From CAVUCE01 sp963739985 (GTDB lineage Bacteria > Bacteroidota > Ignavibacteria > Ignavibacteriales > Ignavibacteriaceae): 64,000 nt of DNA. Location of the stretch: NCBI GenBank assembly GCA_963739985.1, contig CAVUCE010000021.1, forward strand, positions 310,001 to 374,000. The letters are read 5' to 3'. Made by a program: the position numbers and the translations under genes. The notes under the pieces were generated by a model. The model ran no database searches and had not been told where the DNA came from. It saw nothing but the letters and a program-made list of their open reading frames with translations. This document shows, piece after piece, positions 8,653 to 17,347 of this stretch. Within the stretch, counting starts at the first letter, position 1, and each line of letters opens with the position of its first letter.

Positions 8653-10020
8653 ATGCAAAAACTTTTAGCACAAATTAACAAAATTCTCCGCCTAGAAGAC
8701 AAATCACGCTCAGCAAAAGCAAGAAGAAATATTATTGTCTCTTTTTTTTCTAACGGATTTAATTTTTTATCAATTCTGTTACTTGTACCTCTTACCTTAA
8801 AATATCTCGGTCCGGTTCAATATGGTTTATGGTTAACACTTAGTTCTTTATTGATGTGGCTTGGTTACATGGATTTTGGAATTGGGAATGGTTTAAGAAA
8901 TAGATTAGCGGAATCGTTAGCTGAAGATAAAAGAGAATTAGCTAAAAATTACATAAGCACAGCTTACGCAACTTTCGGAAGTGTCATCCTAATTATTTGG
9001 CTAATCTTTTTCGCAGTATTTGGTTTTGTAAATTGGGGCAAAATATTTAACTCACCGGAAAATCTAACCGGCGAAATGAGCAAGTTAGTTTTCTGGGTTT
9101 TCATATTTTTTTCACTTCAATTCTTTTTCAAATTAATTAACTCGGTTCTCAATGCCGACCAAAAACCCGCCATCAATAATATTCTTAACACAATTTCTAA
9201 TACTCTGGTTGTACTTTGCGTCTTTATACTTTATCATACAACAAAAAGCAACATATTTTTCTTAGGGTTAGGCTCAAGTTTAATTCCCAACCTGGTTTTT
9301 TTAATAGCTTCAATAATATTATTTTCAAAATTGTATAAAGCTTTTGCGCCTTCTTTAAAAGCGGTTAAGTTAAAATATTCTAAAGATCTACTGAGTTTGG
9401 GTATGCAGTTCTTTGTGATTCAAATTGCAGGGTTTATTTTATTTGCTACCGATAACATGATAATTACCCAAATATTTGGACCGGCCGAAGTTACGACTTA
9501 TAACATCGCATATAAATATTTCTTTTTCGTTCCTTTAATTTTTAATGTTATTTTAAATCCTTTTTGGTCGGCTTATACTGAAGCCTATGTAAAAGATGAT
9601 ATTGAATGGATAAAAAGAGTAACAAAAAAGATACTAAGAATATGGATGATTTTATCTATTGTAGTTATTGTTATGATTTTGGCTGCCAATTTCGTTTATA
9701 AAATTTGGGTCGGGCCTGAAATTAAAATTCCGCTTTTACTGTCAGTTGTAATGGGAGGATTTGCAATTTTATCGAATTGGAATAATATATTTGCATATTT
9801 TATTAATGGAGTCGGGAAAATAAAACTTCAGTTTTATAACGCAATAATAGTAGCGATAATTAATATTCCATTATCAATTTTATTTGCAAAATATTTTAAA
9901 ATGGGTATTGCAGGAGTAATGACTGCAACACTTGTTTGTGTAGGATTTGGAGCTATTTGGGCCCCCATTCAATATAAAAAACTAATTAACAAAACCGCAA
10001 CAGGAATTTGGAATAAGTAA
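8653..10020 (+). CDS. Wzx-like polysaccharide flippase (MOP superfamily)
   Basis: The 455-residue protein is almost entirely hydrophobic, with about 12 membrane segments starting at residue 27 (IIVSFFSNGFNFLSILLLVPL). The N-terminal pattern LTLKYLGPVQYGLWLTLSSL is typical of O-antigen/teichoic-acid flippases of the MATE-like MOP superfamily. It would flip undecaprenyl-linked oligosaccharide across the inner membrane. It heads a plus-strand operon with a methyltransferase (4-base gap), a GT9 and a GT2. No polymerase (Wzy) or chain-length protein is seen nearby. A MATE drug exporter is a less likely reading. Confidence 0.88.
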   Translation: MQKLLAQINKILRLEDKSRSAKARRNIIVSFFSNGFNFLSILLLVPLTLKYLGPVQYGLWLTLSSLLMWLGYMDFGIGNGLRNRLAESLAEDKRELAKNYISTAYATFGSVILIIWLIFFAVFGFVNWGKIFNSPENLTGEMSKLVFWVFIFFSLQFFFKLINSVLNADQKPAINNILNTISNTLVVLCVFILYHTTKSNIFFLGLGSSLIPNLVFLIASIILFSKLYKAFAPSLKAVKLKYSKDLLSLGMQFFVIQIAGFILFATDNMIITQIFGPAEVTTYNIAYKYFFFVPLIFNVILNPFWSAYTEAYVKDDIEWIKRVTKKILRIWMILSIVVIVMILAANFVYKIWVGPEIKIPLLLSVVMGGFAILSNWNNIFAYFINGVGKIKLQFYNAIIVAIINIPLSILFAKYFKMGIAGVMTATLVCVGFGAIWAPIQYKKLINKTATGIWNK

Positions 10021-10024
10021 AAGC

Positions 10025-10804
10025 ATGATATGTAAGATTTGCCAAAATAATGCCGAAGAAATCTTCTCCCATAAAATATTATTTAAGTATGACGTTAAAT
10101 ATTTCCATTGTAAGAATTGCGGTTACTTATTTACTGAAGATCCTTATTGGCTTGAAGAGGCTTATAATAGTGCAATAAATATTTCAGATACTGGTTTGAT
10201 GGAACGTAATATTTATTTCCAAAGATTAACATCTGTTTTGCTTTTTTATTTTTTTGACAAAAATGCTAAGTTTTTAGATTATGCCGGAGGATACGGGATT
10301 TTTACACGAATGATGCGTGATGTAGGATTTGATTTTTACTGGGATGATAAATTTTGTGATAACTTGCTAGCAAGAGGATTCGAAATTCAACATTCCGGTG
10401 TTGATAAATTTGAGGCGCTAACAGCTTTTGAGGTTTTTGAACATTTAGTAAACCCGATTGATGAAGTTCAGAAAATGCTGCAGCAAAGCGGTAGTATTAT
10501 CTTTTCGACACAATTATTACCTGATGTTGTTCCTAAACCGCATGAATGGTGGTATTACGCTTTTGATCATGGACAGCATATTTCAATTTATTCTAAGAAG
10601 ACTTTGGATTATCTAGCCGGAAAGTTTAATATGAATGCATATACTTTTGGCGGAATTCATATGATCAGTGCAATGAAGATAAATGAATCGCGTGTGAAAT
10701 TATTTCTGAAATTAAGTAAAATCGGTTTGTTTGAGCTAGTTAAAAAAAATATGAAAAGTCTTACAATTCCGGATTATAACTTATTAAAGGAAAAAACTAA
10801 ATAA
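10025..10804 (+). CDS. SAM-dependent methyltransferase with N-terminal zinc-ribbon-like motif
   Basis: The 259-residue protein starts with two Cys pairs (Cys3/Cys6 and Cys29/Cys32), a likely zinc site seen in sugar C-methyltransferase-like families. Then comes a class I methyltransferase core: the SAM loop AKFLDYAGGYGIFTRMM at about 80-96, and TAFEVFEHLVNP near 138-149, the usual motif II/III strand and helix. No substrate-specific motif was recognised. Its place between a flippase and glycosyltransferases suggests it methylates a sugar or lipid-linked glycan intermediate. Confidence 0.82.
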   Translation: MICKICQNNAEEIFSHKILFKYDVKYFHCKNCGYLFTEDPYWLEEAYNSAINISDTGLMERNIYFQRLTSVLLFYFFDKNAKFLDYAGGYGIFTRMMRDVGFDFYWDDKFCDNLLARGFEIQHSGVDKFEALTAFEVFEHLVNPIDEVQKMLQQSGSIIFSTQLLPDVVPKPHEWWYYAFDHGQHISIYSKKTLDYLAGKFNMNAYTFGGIHMISAMKINESRVKLFLKLSKIGLFELVKKNMKSLTIPDYNLLKEKTK

Positions 10805-10811
10805 TCATAAT

Positions 10812-11960
10812 ATGGTAGCATTTAGAAACTTAGTTAATTTTATCATCTTTCTATTTATGGATTATATTATTCGTTTGAGAAAGGTGGAAACATCTTCGAA
10901 AACGTTATTAATTATTCGCTTAGATTCTATCGGTGATTATATTCTTTTTAGAAACTTTTTAAGTGTTTTAAAAGATGATGAGAAATACAAGGATTATAAA
11001 TTTACGCTTTGCGGAAATTCTGTCCTAAAAAATATTGCCGAAACACTGGACTCTGATGTAGTTGATGATTTTATATGGATCAATAGAAATAAATTTTTAA
11101 AAAATATTCTTTACAAATACTCCATACTTAAAAACATATACGATCGCGGTTATGAAGTAGTTATTAATTCAACTTATACCAGAGAGATATTGTTTGGCGA
11201 CCAGATTGTTAAGACTAGTAACGCGAAAAAAAGAATTGGCAGTATGGGCTCACTTGATAAACAATCTAAGGTTGGAATATTTTCAAATAGATTTTATACA
11301 AAACTAATCCATGCAGCTGATAAAAATTATTTTGAGTTTTATCGAAACGTAGAGTTTTTTGAAGAACTATTAAATAAAAGACTGGATTTGGAGAAACCTA
11401 AAATTTATGCATCGACAATTGAAGATGAATTTAACATCGAAGGAAAATATGCAGTCATTTTCCCCGGGGCTAAAGATCCCGACAGAAGATGGTCGCCTAA
11501 TAACTTTATTGAAGTTGCAAAAAAAATAATTGCAAAAAGCAATTGCAAGATCGTTATTCCGGGCGGACCCGGTGAAGAAAGTATATCCAAAACAATAACT
11601 TCCGGATTAAATTCTCAACACGTTCTTGATTTAACTGGAAAGAACACTGTTGCTCAATTAGTAAAAATAATTTCCGGTGCGGAGTTATTAATTTCTAATG
11701 ATAGTGTCGCAATTCATATAGCAGCAGCAGTCGGTACCAAATTTATTTGTATTTCGAGCGGGATTTATTGGGGAAGGTTTCATCCATATCCCAAAGAATT
11801 ATTTTCGGAATCCTATTTTGTTTACCCTGATATTGTTGATGAAAATATTAGTAATTCTCATTTTATTGAGAAATTAAGATATACGGCTCCTACAAACATC
11901 AACAATATAAATGCCGAAAAGGTTTGTAAATTAATCGATAAAATAATGATAGCTAGCTAA
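10812..11960 (+). CDS. GT9-family glycosyltransferase (heptosyltransferase-like)
   Basis: A 382-residue GT-B enzyme. The N-terminal domain begins after about 30 residues with LLIIRLDSIGDYILFRNFL, the GDxxL motif of the ADP-heptose:LPS transferase family. The C-terminal domain has VIFPGAKDPDRRW (the G/A-rich donor loop), KIVIPGGPGEE and the LLISNDSVAIHIAAAVG motif, with Asp and His typical of the donor site. It would add a heptose or related sugar to a core or O-antigen-like glycan. It follows the methyltransferase by 7 bases. Confidence 0.88.
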   Translation: MVAFRNLVNFIIFLFMDYIIRLRKVETSSKTLLIIRLDSIGDYILFRNFLSVLKDDEKYKDYKFTLCGNSVLKNIAETLDSDVVDDFIWINRNKFLKNILYKYSILKNIYDRGYEVVINSTYTREILFGDQIVKTSNAKKRIGSMGSLDKQSKVGIFSNRFYTKLIHAADKNYFEFYRNVEFFEELLNKRLDLEKPKIYASTIEDEFNIEGKYAVIFPGAKDPDRRWSPNNFIEVAKKIIAKSNCKIVIPGGPGEESISKTITSGLNSQHVLDLTGKNTVAQLVKIISGAELLISNDSVAIHIAAAVGTKFICISSGIYWGRFHPYPKELFSESYFVYPDIVDENISNSHFIEKLRYTAPTNINNINAEKVCKLIDKIMIAS

Positions 11961-11976
11961 GGATAAAAATTATACC

Positions 11977-12756
11977 ATGGTAAAATTATCGTCAATTATA
12001 ATTGCAAAAAACGAAGAAGCTAACATTAAAAGATGTATAGAAAGTCAGCTCGATTGTATTGACGAAATTGTTGTGCTTGTTGATTCGGAATCGACAGATA
12101 GAACTTTAGAAGTTGTTAAATCATATTCTCAGGTCAAGTACGAGGTTACAGAATGGTATGGTTATGCAAAAACTAAACAACATGCAATTTCGCTTTGTTC
12201 AAATGATTGGGTTTTCTGGATTGATGCGGATGAAACAATAACAGATAATTTAAATGAAGAGCTTAAGTTATTTAAAAATTCAGAGCCAACACATTCGGCA
12301 TATTCTGTTGCAAGACGTGCTTATTTTTTAGGGAGATGGATAAAGCATAGCGGTTGGTATCCCGGGAGAGTAGAGAGATTATTTAATAAGCACAAAGCCG
12401 TGTTTAGTGATAAAGATGTTCATGAACATTTGGAAATTAATGGAACTATAGGAGAACTAAAGTACGATCTAAATCATTATACGGATCCATCAATAAAACA
12501 TTATTTTGAGAAGTTTAATAATTATACTTCCTTAGCGGCTTCGGAGCTTAATAAAAGGAGTAAGTCGTTTTCTTTTGCAGATATTATTATTCGTCCGCCG
12601 GTTCTGTTTTTCAAAATGTACATTTTAAAACTCGGATTTTTAGATGGCATCCAGGGATTTATTTTAGCTGTATTTTCTTCTGCATATGTTTTTACAAAAT
12701 ACACAAAACTATGGGAAATTTATTTTAAGAAAGGTGAAGATGGAAGCGAACGGTAA
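11977..12756 (+). CDS. GT2-family glycosyltransferase (WaaE/LgtF-like)
   Basis: The 259-residue enzyme shows the classic LPS-core subgroup of GT2: LSSIIIAKNEEANIKRCIES at the start, EIVVLVDSESTDRTLEV (donor-site Asp-Ser-Glu-Ser-Thr-Asp), and WVFWIDADETI as the DxD metal motif. The later RVERLFNKHKAVF and DVHEHLEI are typical of the beta-1,4-glucosyltransferases of lipooligosaccharide core. A C-terminal hydrophobic stretch may anchor it. The gap to the GT9 gene is 16 bases, and it overlaps the DUF1844 gene by 17 bases. Confidence 0.87.
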   Translation: MVKLSSIIIAKNEEANIKRCIESQLDCIDEIVVLVDSESTDRTLEVVKSYSQVKYEVTEWYGYAKTKQHAISLCSNDWVFWIDADETITDNLNEELKLFKNSEPTHSAYSVARRAYFLGRWIKHSGWYPGRVERLFNKHKAVFSDKDVHEHLEINGTIGELKYDLNHYTDPSIKHYFEKFNNYTSLAASELNKRSKSFSFADIIIRPPVLFFKMYILKLGFLDGIQGFILAVFSSAYVFTKYTKLWEIYFKKGEDGSER

Positions 12757-13012
12757 AGAATTATTGTTTCTACAATTAGTAATGCAGCATCAACAATTAG
12801 CGCTGGTTTCTCTCGGAAAAACTCAAAATCCGGTAACAAATAAAATTGAAGTTAATCTTGAATATGTAAAACTATCGATTGACACTTTGGAGATGCTAAA
12901 GGAAAAAACAAATGGAAACTTATCTGATTATGAGCTTAAGTTTTTAGATGAAACTTTGCGCGAGTTAAAGCTTGGTTATGTTGATGAAATGAATAAGCAG
13001 AATAAAGCTTAA
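12740..13012 (+). CDS. DUF1844 family protein
   Basis: This 90-residue protein has the DUF1844 pattern: a helix FLQLVMQHQQLALVSLGK near residues 9-26, then ANLEYVKLSIDTL-type helix (here VNLEYVKLSIDTLEML) and a final helix with FLDETLRELKLGYV. The start at 12740 (MEANGKELL) is preferred over one 54 bases upstream because an AAGGTG sits just before it. The gene overlaps the end of the GT2 gene by 17 bases and looks translationally coupled. The function of the family is unknown. Confidence 0.8.
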   Translation: MEANGKELLFLQLVMQHQQLALVSLGKTQNPVTNKIEVNLEYVKLSIDTLEMLKEKTNGNLSDYELKFLDETLRELKLGYVDEMNKQNKA

Positions 13013-13143
13013 GAATATTAATATTCATATGTTGTTTTATATCAACATCTATTAAGTAGAAATGAAAATTAGTTGAACTATTACTATAATAAATCTTTAT
13101 TTGTATGATATTAAATTTTGAAGACTAGGGGAGAGGGTTTTAT

Positions 13144-14040
13144 ATGATTATAGGAATTATTGCTAATACTACTAAGGAAAATGTTTACGATGTTATCTCT
13201 CGTTTTGTTGAAATACTAAAAGAGAATGACATTGATTATTTGTTGAGCAAATCGTTGTTTGAAGATAGAGAGCTAATGAATATTAAGGTAAGAAAAACCG
13301 CTTTTCTTGATGATGCTAAACTTTGTAAAAAAGCCGATATGATTCTCTCAATTGGCGGAGACGGAACAATGCTTGCCACTGCTTTTCATGCTCAGTTTTA
13401 TAATAAACCTGTCCTTGGTGTAAATTTCGGTAAACTTGGATTTTTGGCTGAAGTGAATGTAAACCAGATGGACACTATTATTAAAGAAATTAAACAAGGT
13501 AAATTTTCCGTAGAAGAAAGACTCGTTCTAAAGGGTGAGTGCATTGGACATAAGGTTGAGTCGTTGTATGGTATAAATGATATTGTAATAGATAAAGGCG
13601 GCTGGCCCAAAATGATAGAAATTACTATTACAGTTGGCGGCGAGTATGTTACAACTTTTGTAGCCGATGGAATAATAATTTCAACACCAACCGGTTCAAC
13701 AGGTTATTCAATATCAACAGGTGGTCCGATTGTAAGCCCAAAAACAAATGTAATTACACTTTGTCCAATTTCGCCTCATAGTTTAACTATGAGACCTCTT
13801 GTTTTACCAAGCGATGAAGAAATTGTTATCAAAGTTAATTCACTTCATAAAGACATTCATCTTAACTGTGACGGGCAAAGAGTTTTTGCCGTTCCTCCTC
13901 CTATGGAATTGAGAATTACAAGAAGTGAAAGATCATTTAAGTTAGTTCATACTTCATTAACAAATTATTTTGAAACATTACGAAATAAGCTTTTATGGGG
14001 AATAGATCTCAGAAATAATTCTCTTAAAAATAACTATTAG
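13144..14040 (+). CDS. nadK: NAD kinase
   Basis: NAD kinase makes NADP+ from NAD+ and ATP in the cytoplasm. The 298-residue protein has the family motifs in order: SIGGDGTMLATAFH at about 69-82 (the GGDGT ATP/NAD site), GVNFGKLGFLAEV near 97, and the TPTGSTGYSISTGGPIV segment near 182 that binds NAD. A strong ribosome binding site (GGGGAGAGG) precedes the ATG. A 131-base gap separates it from the preceding sugar genes. The gene for a thioredoxin-like protein follows after 8 bases, probably in one operon. Confidence 0.95.
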   Translation: MIIGIIANTTKENVYDVISRFVEILKENDIDYLLSKSLFEDRELMNIKVRKTAFLDDAKLCKKADMILSIGGDGTMLATAFHAQFYNKPVLGVNFGKLGFLAEVNVNQMDTIIKEIKQGKFSVEERLVLKGECIGHKVESLYGINDIVIDKGGWPKMIEITITVGGEYVTTFVADGIIISTPTGSTGYSISTGGPIVSPKTNVITLCPISPHSLTMRPLVLPSDEEIVIKVNSLHKDIHLNCDGQRVFAVPPPMELRITRSERSFKLVHTSLTNYFETLRNKLLWGIDLRNNSLKNNY

Positions 14041-14048
14041 GAATCCCG

Positions 14049-14579
14049 ATGAAAAAATTACTTTTCTTGTCCTTTTTAATTTTAACTAGTCTTTCTGTTA
14101 TGGCTCAAAATAAGGATTCTCTTTCAAATAACGATATGAATAAGGTAATTGTTGACACTGTTTCAAATAAACCTATGCTTATCGGAAAATGTAATCGCGA
14201 TGCTTTTTCGGATTCAACTTTTGCCTGGTGGTTTAAGCCAACATATCAAATTTATGATGTAGACTCAACAACACTTAAAGGAGCTGCGGATAAGTTAAAA
14301 GATATCAATATTACTATTGTCATGGGTTCTTGGTGTAGTGATAGTAAAATGCAAGTCCCGCATTTCTATAAAATTTTAGACTACTTAAAATATCCAAGTG
14401 ATAATGTAAATTTAATTCTTGTTGATCGTAAGATTCATGCAGAAGGAAATGAATTAGAAGGTCTTGATATTTCCAGGGTGCCTACATTTATATTTTTTAA
14501 AGATCAAAAGGAAATTGGAAGGATAACAGAATTTCCTAAGGCTAGTTTAGAAGTTGATATGATGAAAATTTTAGAGTAA
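14049..14579 (+). CDS. Exported thioredoxin-fold protein with a single active-site cysteine
   Basis: A Sec signal peptide (KKLLFLSFLILTSLSVMAQ) is followed by a thioredoxin-like domain. The usual WCxxC is replaced by GSWCSDSKMQVPHF, so only the first cysteine remains and the resolving cysteine is now Ser; KMQVP fits the helix that follows. The cis-proline loop is intact (SRVPTFIFF). It probably acts in the periplasm. One-cysteine forms can work as monothiol reductants or bind thiols, but the role here is not known. Cotranscription with nadK is likely from the 8-base gap. Confidence 0.78.
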   Translation: MKKLLFLSFLILTSLSVMAQNKDSLSNNDMNKVIVDTVSNKPMLIGKCNRDAFSDSTFAWWFKPTYQIYDVDSTTLKGAADKLKDINITIVMGSWCSDSKMQVPHFYKILDYLKYPSDNVNLILVDRKIHAEGNELEGLDISRVPTFIFFKDQKEIGRITEFPKASLEVDMMKILE

Positions 14580-14607
14580 TGAAGTGTATTTTATCCAAAT
14601 AACTTAT

Positions 14608-14639
14608 CCTTCAAGGTCGCTGTTTTTAGACCTTGAAGG
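14608..14639. terminator. Bidirectional hairpin between convergent genes
   Basis: A perfect 11-bp inverted repeat (arms 14608-14618 and 14629-14639) with a 10-base loop lies between the plus-strand thioredoxin-like gene and the minus-strand aminomutase gene, which converge. The T run is weak on either side, so this is a probable, not certain, shared terminator. Confidence 0.65.
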
Positions 14640-14662
14640 CTGCTAAATTTAGTGAGCTAATA

Positions 14663-15817
14663 TTAGTTTTCTACTTCTTCTAAAACCGGCATTTCAATTT
14701 TAGTAATTTCGAATTCTTTAATCTTTGTTTTACCGTTTTTACCATTCTTTCCGTTTTTCTTAACGGGATTATTTCTGTCTTTGTAATTTTTATAAGAGTA
14801 AACATTATTCTTATAATTTCTAAGAATAATTTTATCCTCATCATGATGTAAAACATAGTTTGGAAGTAAAGGAATTTTACCGCCGCCGCCGGGTGCGTCG
14901 ATTACAAAATGAGGGATTGCGAGTCCGCTGGTATGTCCGCGTAAATTTTCAATTATTTCCAATCCGGTTTCAATAGATGTGCGGAAATGATTTGCGCCTT
15001 TAGTTTCATCAGCCATATACATGTAGTAAGGGCGAACTCTGATCTTGAGTAATTTTTGCATCAATTCTTTAACAATTGCAGCATCGTCGTTCACACCTTT
15101 CATCAACACCATTTGGTTACCAACGGGAATACCCGAGTTAGCAAGCATCTCACAAGCCTTACTACTTTCCGGTGTTATTTCCCAGGGATGGTTAAAATGC
15201 GTATTAACATAAATTGGGTGATATTTCTTTAACATTTCACAGAGTTGCGGAGTTATTCTTTGCGGTAATACACAAGGCATTTTAGAACCAAGTCTAATTA
15301 TTTCTATATGAGGAATAGCTCTTAAGCGTTGTAATATCTTTTCCAACATAGTATCTGTAAGCATCAGAGGATCACCACCGGACATAATCACATCCCGGAT
15401 TTCGGTGTGCTTTTCTAAATATTTGAAGGCACTCTCCAATCCTTTCATGGAAATTTTTTCGTAATCACCTACTTTACGCTTCCTTGTACAAAAACGACAA
15501 TACAATCCGCATTGGCTTGTAACCAGGAATAAAGCGCGATCAGGATAACGGTGAGTGATATTGGGAACAGGGCTCATTGCGTCTTCCATAAGCGGATCTT
15601 CCTCAGCATCAAAATCCTCTAGCTCTACCTCATCCGGTACGCATTGCCTCCATATAGGATCGTGGGGATAGCGAATTAAGCTAAGGTAGTAAGGATTAAT
15701 TCTTGCCTGAAAAAATTCATCTAAATCTTCCGCAACTTTTCTATCGAGATTGAATTTTTCTACAAGTTCATCGACAGTGTGAACGCTGTCTCTGATCATT
15801 TGTTGCCACAGTTCCAT
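14663..15817 (-). CDS. Lysine 2,3-aminomutase (radical SAM, PLP)
   Basis: The enzyme converts L-lysine to beta-lysine using a 4Fe-4S cluster, SAM and PLP. The cluster motif is CGLYCRFC (first Cys near residue 106), followed by TRKRKVG. The PLP lysine is in DAPGGGGK near 320. In the known C. subterminale enzyme Asp293 and Asp330 hold the substrate's epsilon-amino group; here the matching positions (YMAD and VIDAP) keep both Asps, so lysine is the likely substrate. The 384-residue length is near the family norm of about 410. The C-terminal tail is unusual, with a KNGKNGKNGK repeat. It is the last gene of the four-gene operon, 23 bases after the GNAT gene. Confidence 0.9.
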   Translation of the reverse strand: MELWQQMIRDSVHTVDELVEKFNLDRKVAEDLDEFFQARINPYYLSLIRYPHDPIWRQCVPDEVELEDFDAEEDPLMEDAMSPVPNITHRYPDRALFLVTSQCGLYCRFCTRKRKVGDYEKISMKGLESAFKYLEKHTEIRDVIMSGGDPLMLTDTMLEKILQRLRAIPHIEIIRLGSKMPCVLPQRITPQLCEMLKKYHPIYVNTHFNHPWEITPESSKACEMLANSGIPVGNQMVLMKGVNDDAAIVKELMQKLLKIRVRPYYMYMADETKGANHFRTSIETGLEIIENLRGHTSGLAIPHFVIDAPGGGGKIPLLPNYVLHHDEDKIILRNYKNNVYSYKNYKDRNNPVKKNGKNGKNGKTKIKEFEITKIEMPVLEEVEN

Positions 15818-15840
15818 GACATAGCCTCTGTTTATTTTTG

Positions 15841-16311
15841 TTAACTAAAATACTTTCCAAATACTATTAGACTATCGCCTAATTTGTAAAAATTATTTAT
15901 TTCTGCAATAATCGAATAGTTATTCCGTAAATAGAAATTTCTGGTGCCTGAATAACTTGGCTTAGAAGATGTTTCGGCTAAAATCCATCTTCCTTTTTTT
16001 TCAAGAACAAATGCTTCTGCATGTGCCAATAAACTTTTCCCGATTCCTTTAATTCCTGAATCGGAATCGGCAACAATCCAGTATAGATCAAAAACTCCGT
16101 CGGTTAAAGGCCTTTTCCCAATACAATGGTAACCTAAAACTTTTTTATCTTGCTCAAAAACGTAAAGATGATAATCTGTCTGCTGCGGATTATTAGCAGC
16201 TATATTAATTAATTCCATTGCAACTTCAACTTCGCTCGATGAGAAGATTGGAACTTTATTTAATATATTTTCCAGTATTTTTACGTCAGCTTGCTTTATT
16301 TTGCGTATCAT
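15841..16311 (-). CDS. GNAT-family N-acetyltransferase
   Basis: A 156-residue GNAT fold: the acetyl-CoA binding loop is IVADSDSGIKGIGKSLLAHAEA (Gly-rich P-loop near residues 85-105), followed by TSSKPSYSGTRNFYLRNNY. The start overlaps the upstream ATP-grasp gene by 26 bases, so they are probably translationally coupled. In the known ablA/ablB system a GNAT enzyme acetylates beta-lysine to N-epsilon-acetyl-beta-lysine. That role is a good guess here because lysine 2,3-aminomutase is the next gene, but the sequence itself does not show the substrate. Confidence 0.82.
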   Translation of the reverse strand: MIRKIKQADVKILENILNKVPIFSSSEVEVAMELINIAANNPQQTDYHLYVFEQDKKVLGYHCIGKRPLTDGVFDLYWIVADSDSGIKGIGKSLLAHAEAFVLEKKGRWILAETSSKPSYSGTRNFYLRNNYSIIAEINNFYKLGDSLIVFGKYFS

Positions 16312-17347
16312 TCTTCTTCCGTTCTAAAGCAAAACCAATAATTTTTAATAACAGATTCTCGTACGAAATCCCGGCTGCCGAAGCTGCTCTAACAAAACCT
16401 GAATCTGTTGAAATATCCGGATTCGGATTAACTTCAATTACATAAGGATTTTTATTTTTATCTAATCTTATATCAACTCGAGCATAATCACGACAGTTCA
16501 TAGCTTCGAATGTTCTTAATGCAATTTCTTCTACCTTCTTTTTAGTCTTTTGATCGAGTTTAGCCGGACAGCGAGGTTTTGTATTATCATAATAAACACT
16601 GTTTTCCATCCATTTGCCTTCGTAAGTAACAATCTTTGGTAACCCTTCGGGCAATGTTGAAAACTGAATTTCTGAAATAGGAAGGACTTGATTTCCTAAA
16701 ATTGCTACGTTTAATTCTCTTCCGTCAATATATTCTTCTATAATTATATCCTGGTTGTAGGTTTTCTTTAAGAAGCTTAATTGTTTTCTCAAACCTTCTA
16801 TGTTATGAACAACCGACAATTCCGAAATTCCAATACTCGCATCTTCATTTATCAACTTTAGAATTACCGGGAACCTTAATTTGAATTCCGATTCCCTAAA
16901 ATTTTGATTTCTGCCGATAGTTAAAAATTTTGGAGTCTCTATATTCATGGAACGGAGAATATGTTTTGTTCTAGATTTGTTAAGACAATTACCCAAGCAA
17001 GAAGGAATATTTCCGGTAAATCTGTAATCTAATAATTGATATAAACCTGCCATACAGTATTCATAAGAGGCAATACCTTCTACTGATTCTACAAAATTAA
17101 ATATGGCATCAGGATTAAATGAAGAAATGTTCTTTATGTTTCGTTCAACATTTTTATCTATCGCTAAAGCTTTAACGGTAGTAAAATATTTTTTCAAACT
17201 TTTCTTTGTTACTTCAATTTCATCTGAGAAAGCGATTTCAGAAAGATCATTTTGAGAATTATGATCTTTTGTCGGTTTACCGCTGTAAACAGAAAATATG
17301 CTTACAGGCGAATTGTAACAAATTAAAATTTTTGCGTTTGTCTTCAT
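16286..17347 (-). CDS. ATP-grasp ligase, D-Ala-D-Ala-ligase-like (second)
   Basis: A 353-residue ATP-grasp enzyme that would join a carboxylate to an amine with ATP hydrolysis. The N-terminal domain keeps the ligase pattern (AIFNFVESVEG, then YRFTGNIPSCLGNCLNKSRTKHIL near 110-135). The ATP-binding part has FPVILKLINEDASIGIS and IIIEEYIDGRELNVAI. The Mg/ATP site is RDYARVDIRLDKN and PYVIEVNPNPD. The N-terminus (KILICYNSPVSIFSVY) differs from the partner ligase. The gene overlaps the first ATP-grasp gene by 4 bases. Its substrates are unknown; peptidoglycan D-Ala-D-Ala is unlikely given the neighbours. Confidence 0.85.
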   Translation of the reverse strand: MKTNAKILICYNSPVSIFSVYSGKPTKDHNSQNDLSEIAFSDEIEVTKKSLKKYFTTVKALAIDKNVERNIKNISSFNPDAIFNFVESVEGIASYEYCMAGLYQLLDYRFTGNIPSCLGNCLNKSRTKHILRSMNIETPKFLTIGRNQNFRESEFKLRFPVILKLINEDASIGISELSVVHNIEGLRKQLSFLKKTYNQDIIIEEYIDGRELNVAILGNQVLPISEIQFSTLPEGLPKIVTYEGKWMENSVYYDNTKPRCPAKLDQKTKKKVEEIALRTFEAMNCRDYARVDIRLDKNKNPYVIEVNPNPDISTDSGFVRAASAAGISYENLLLKIIGFALERKKNDTQNKAS

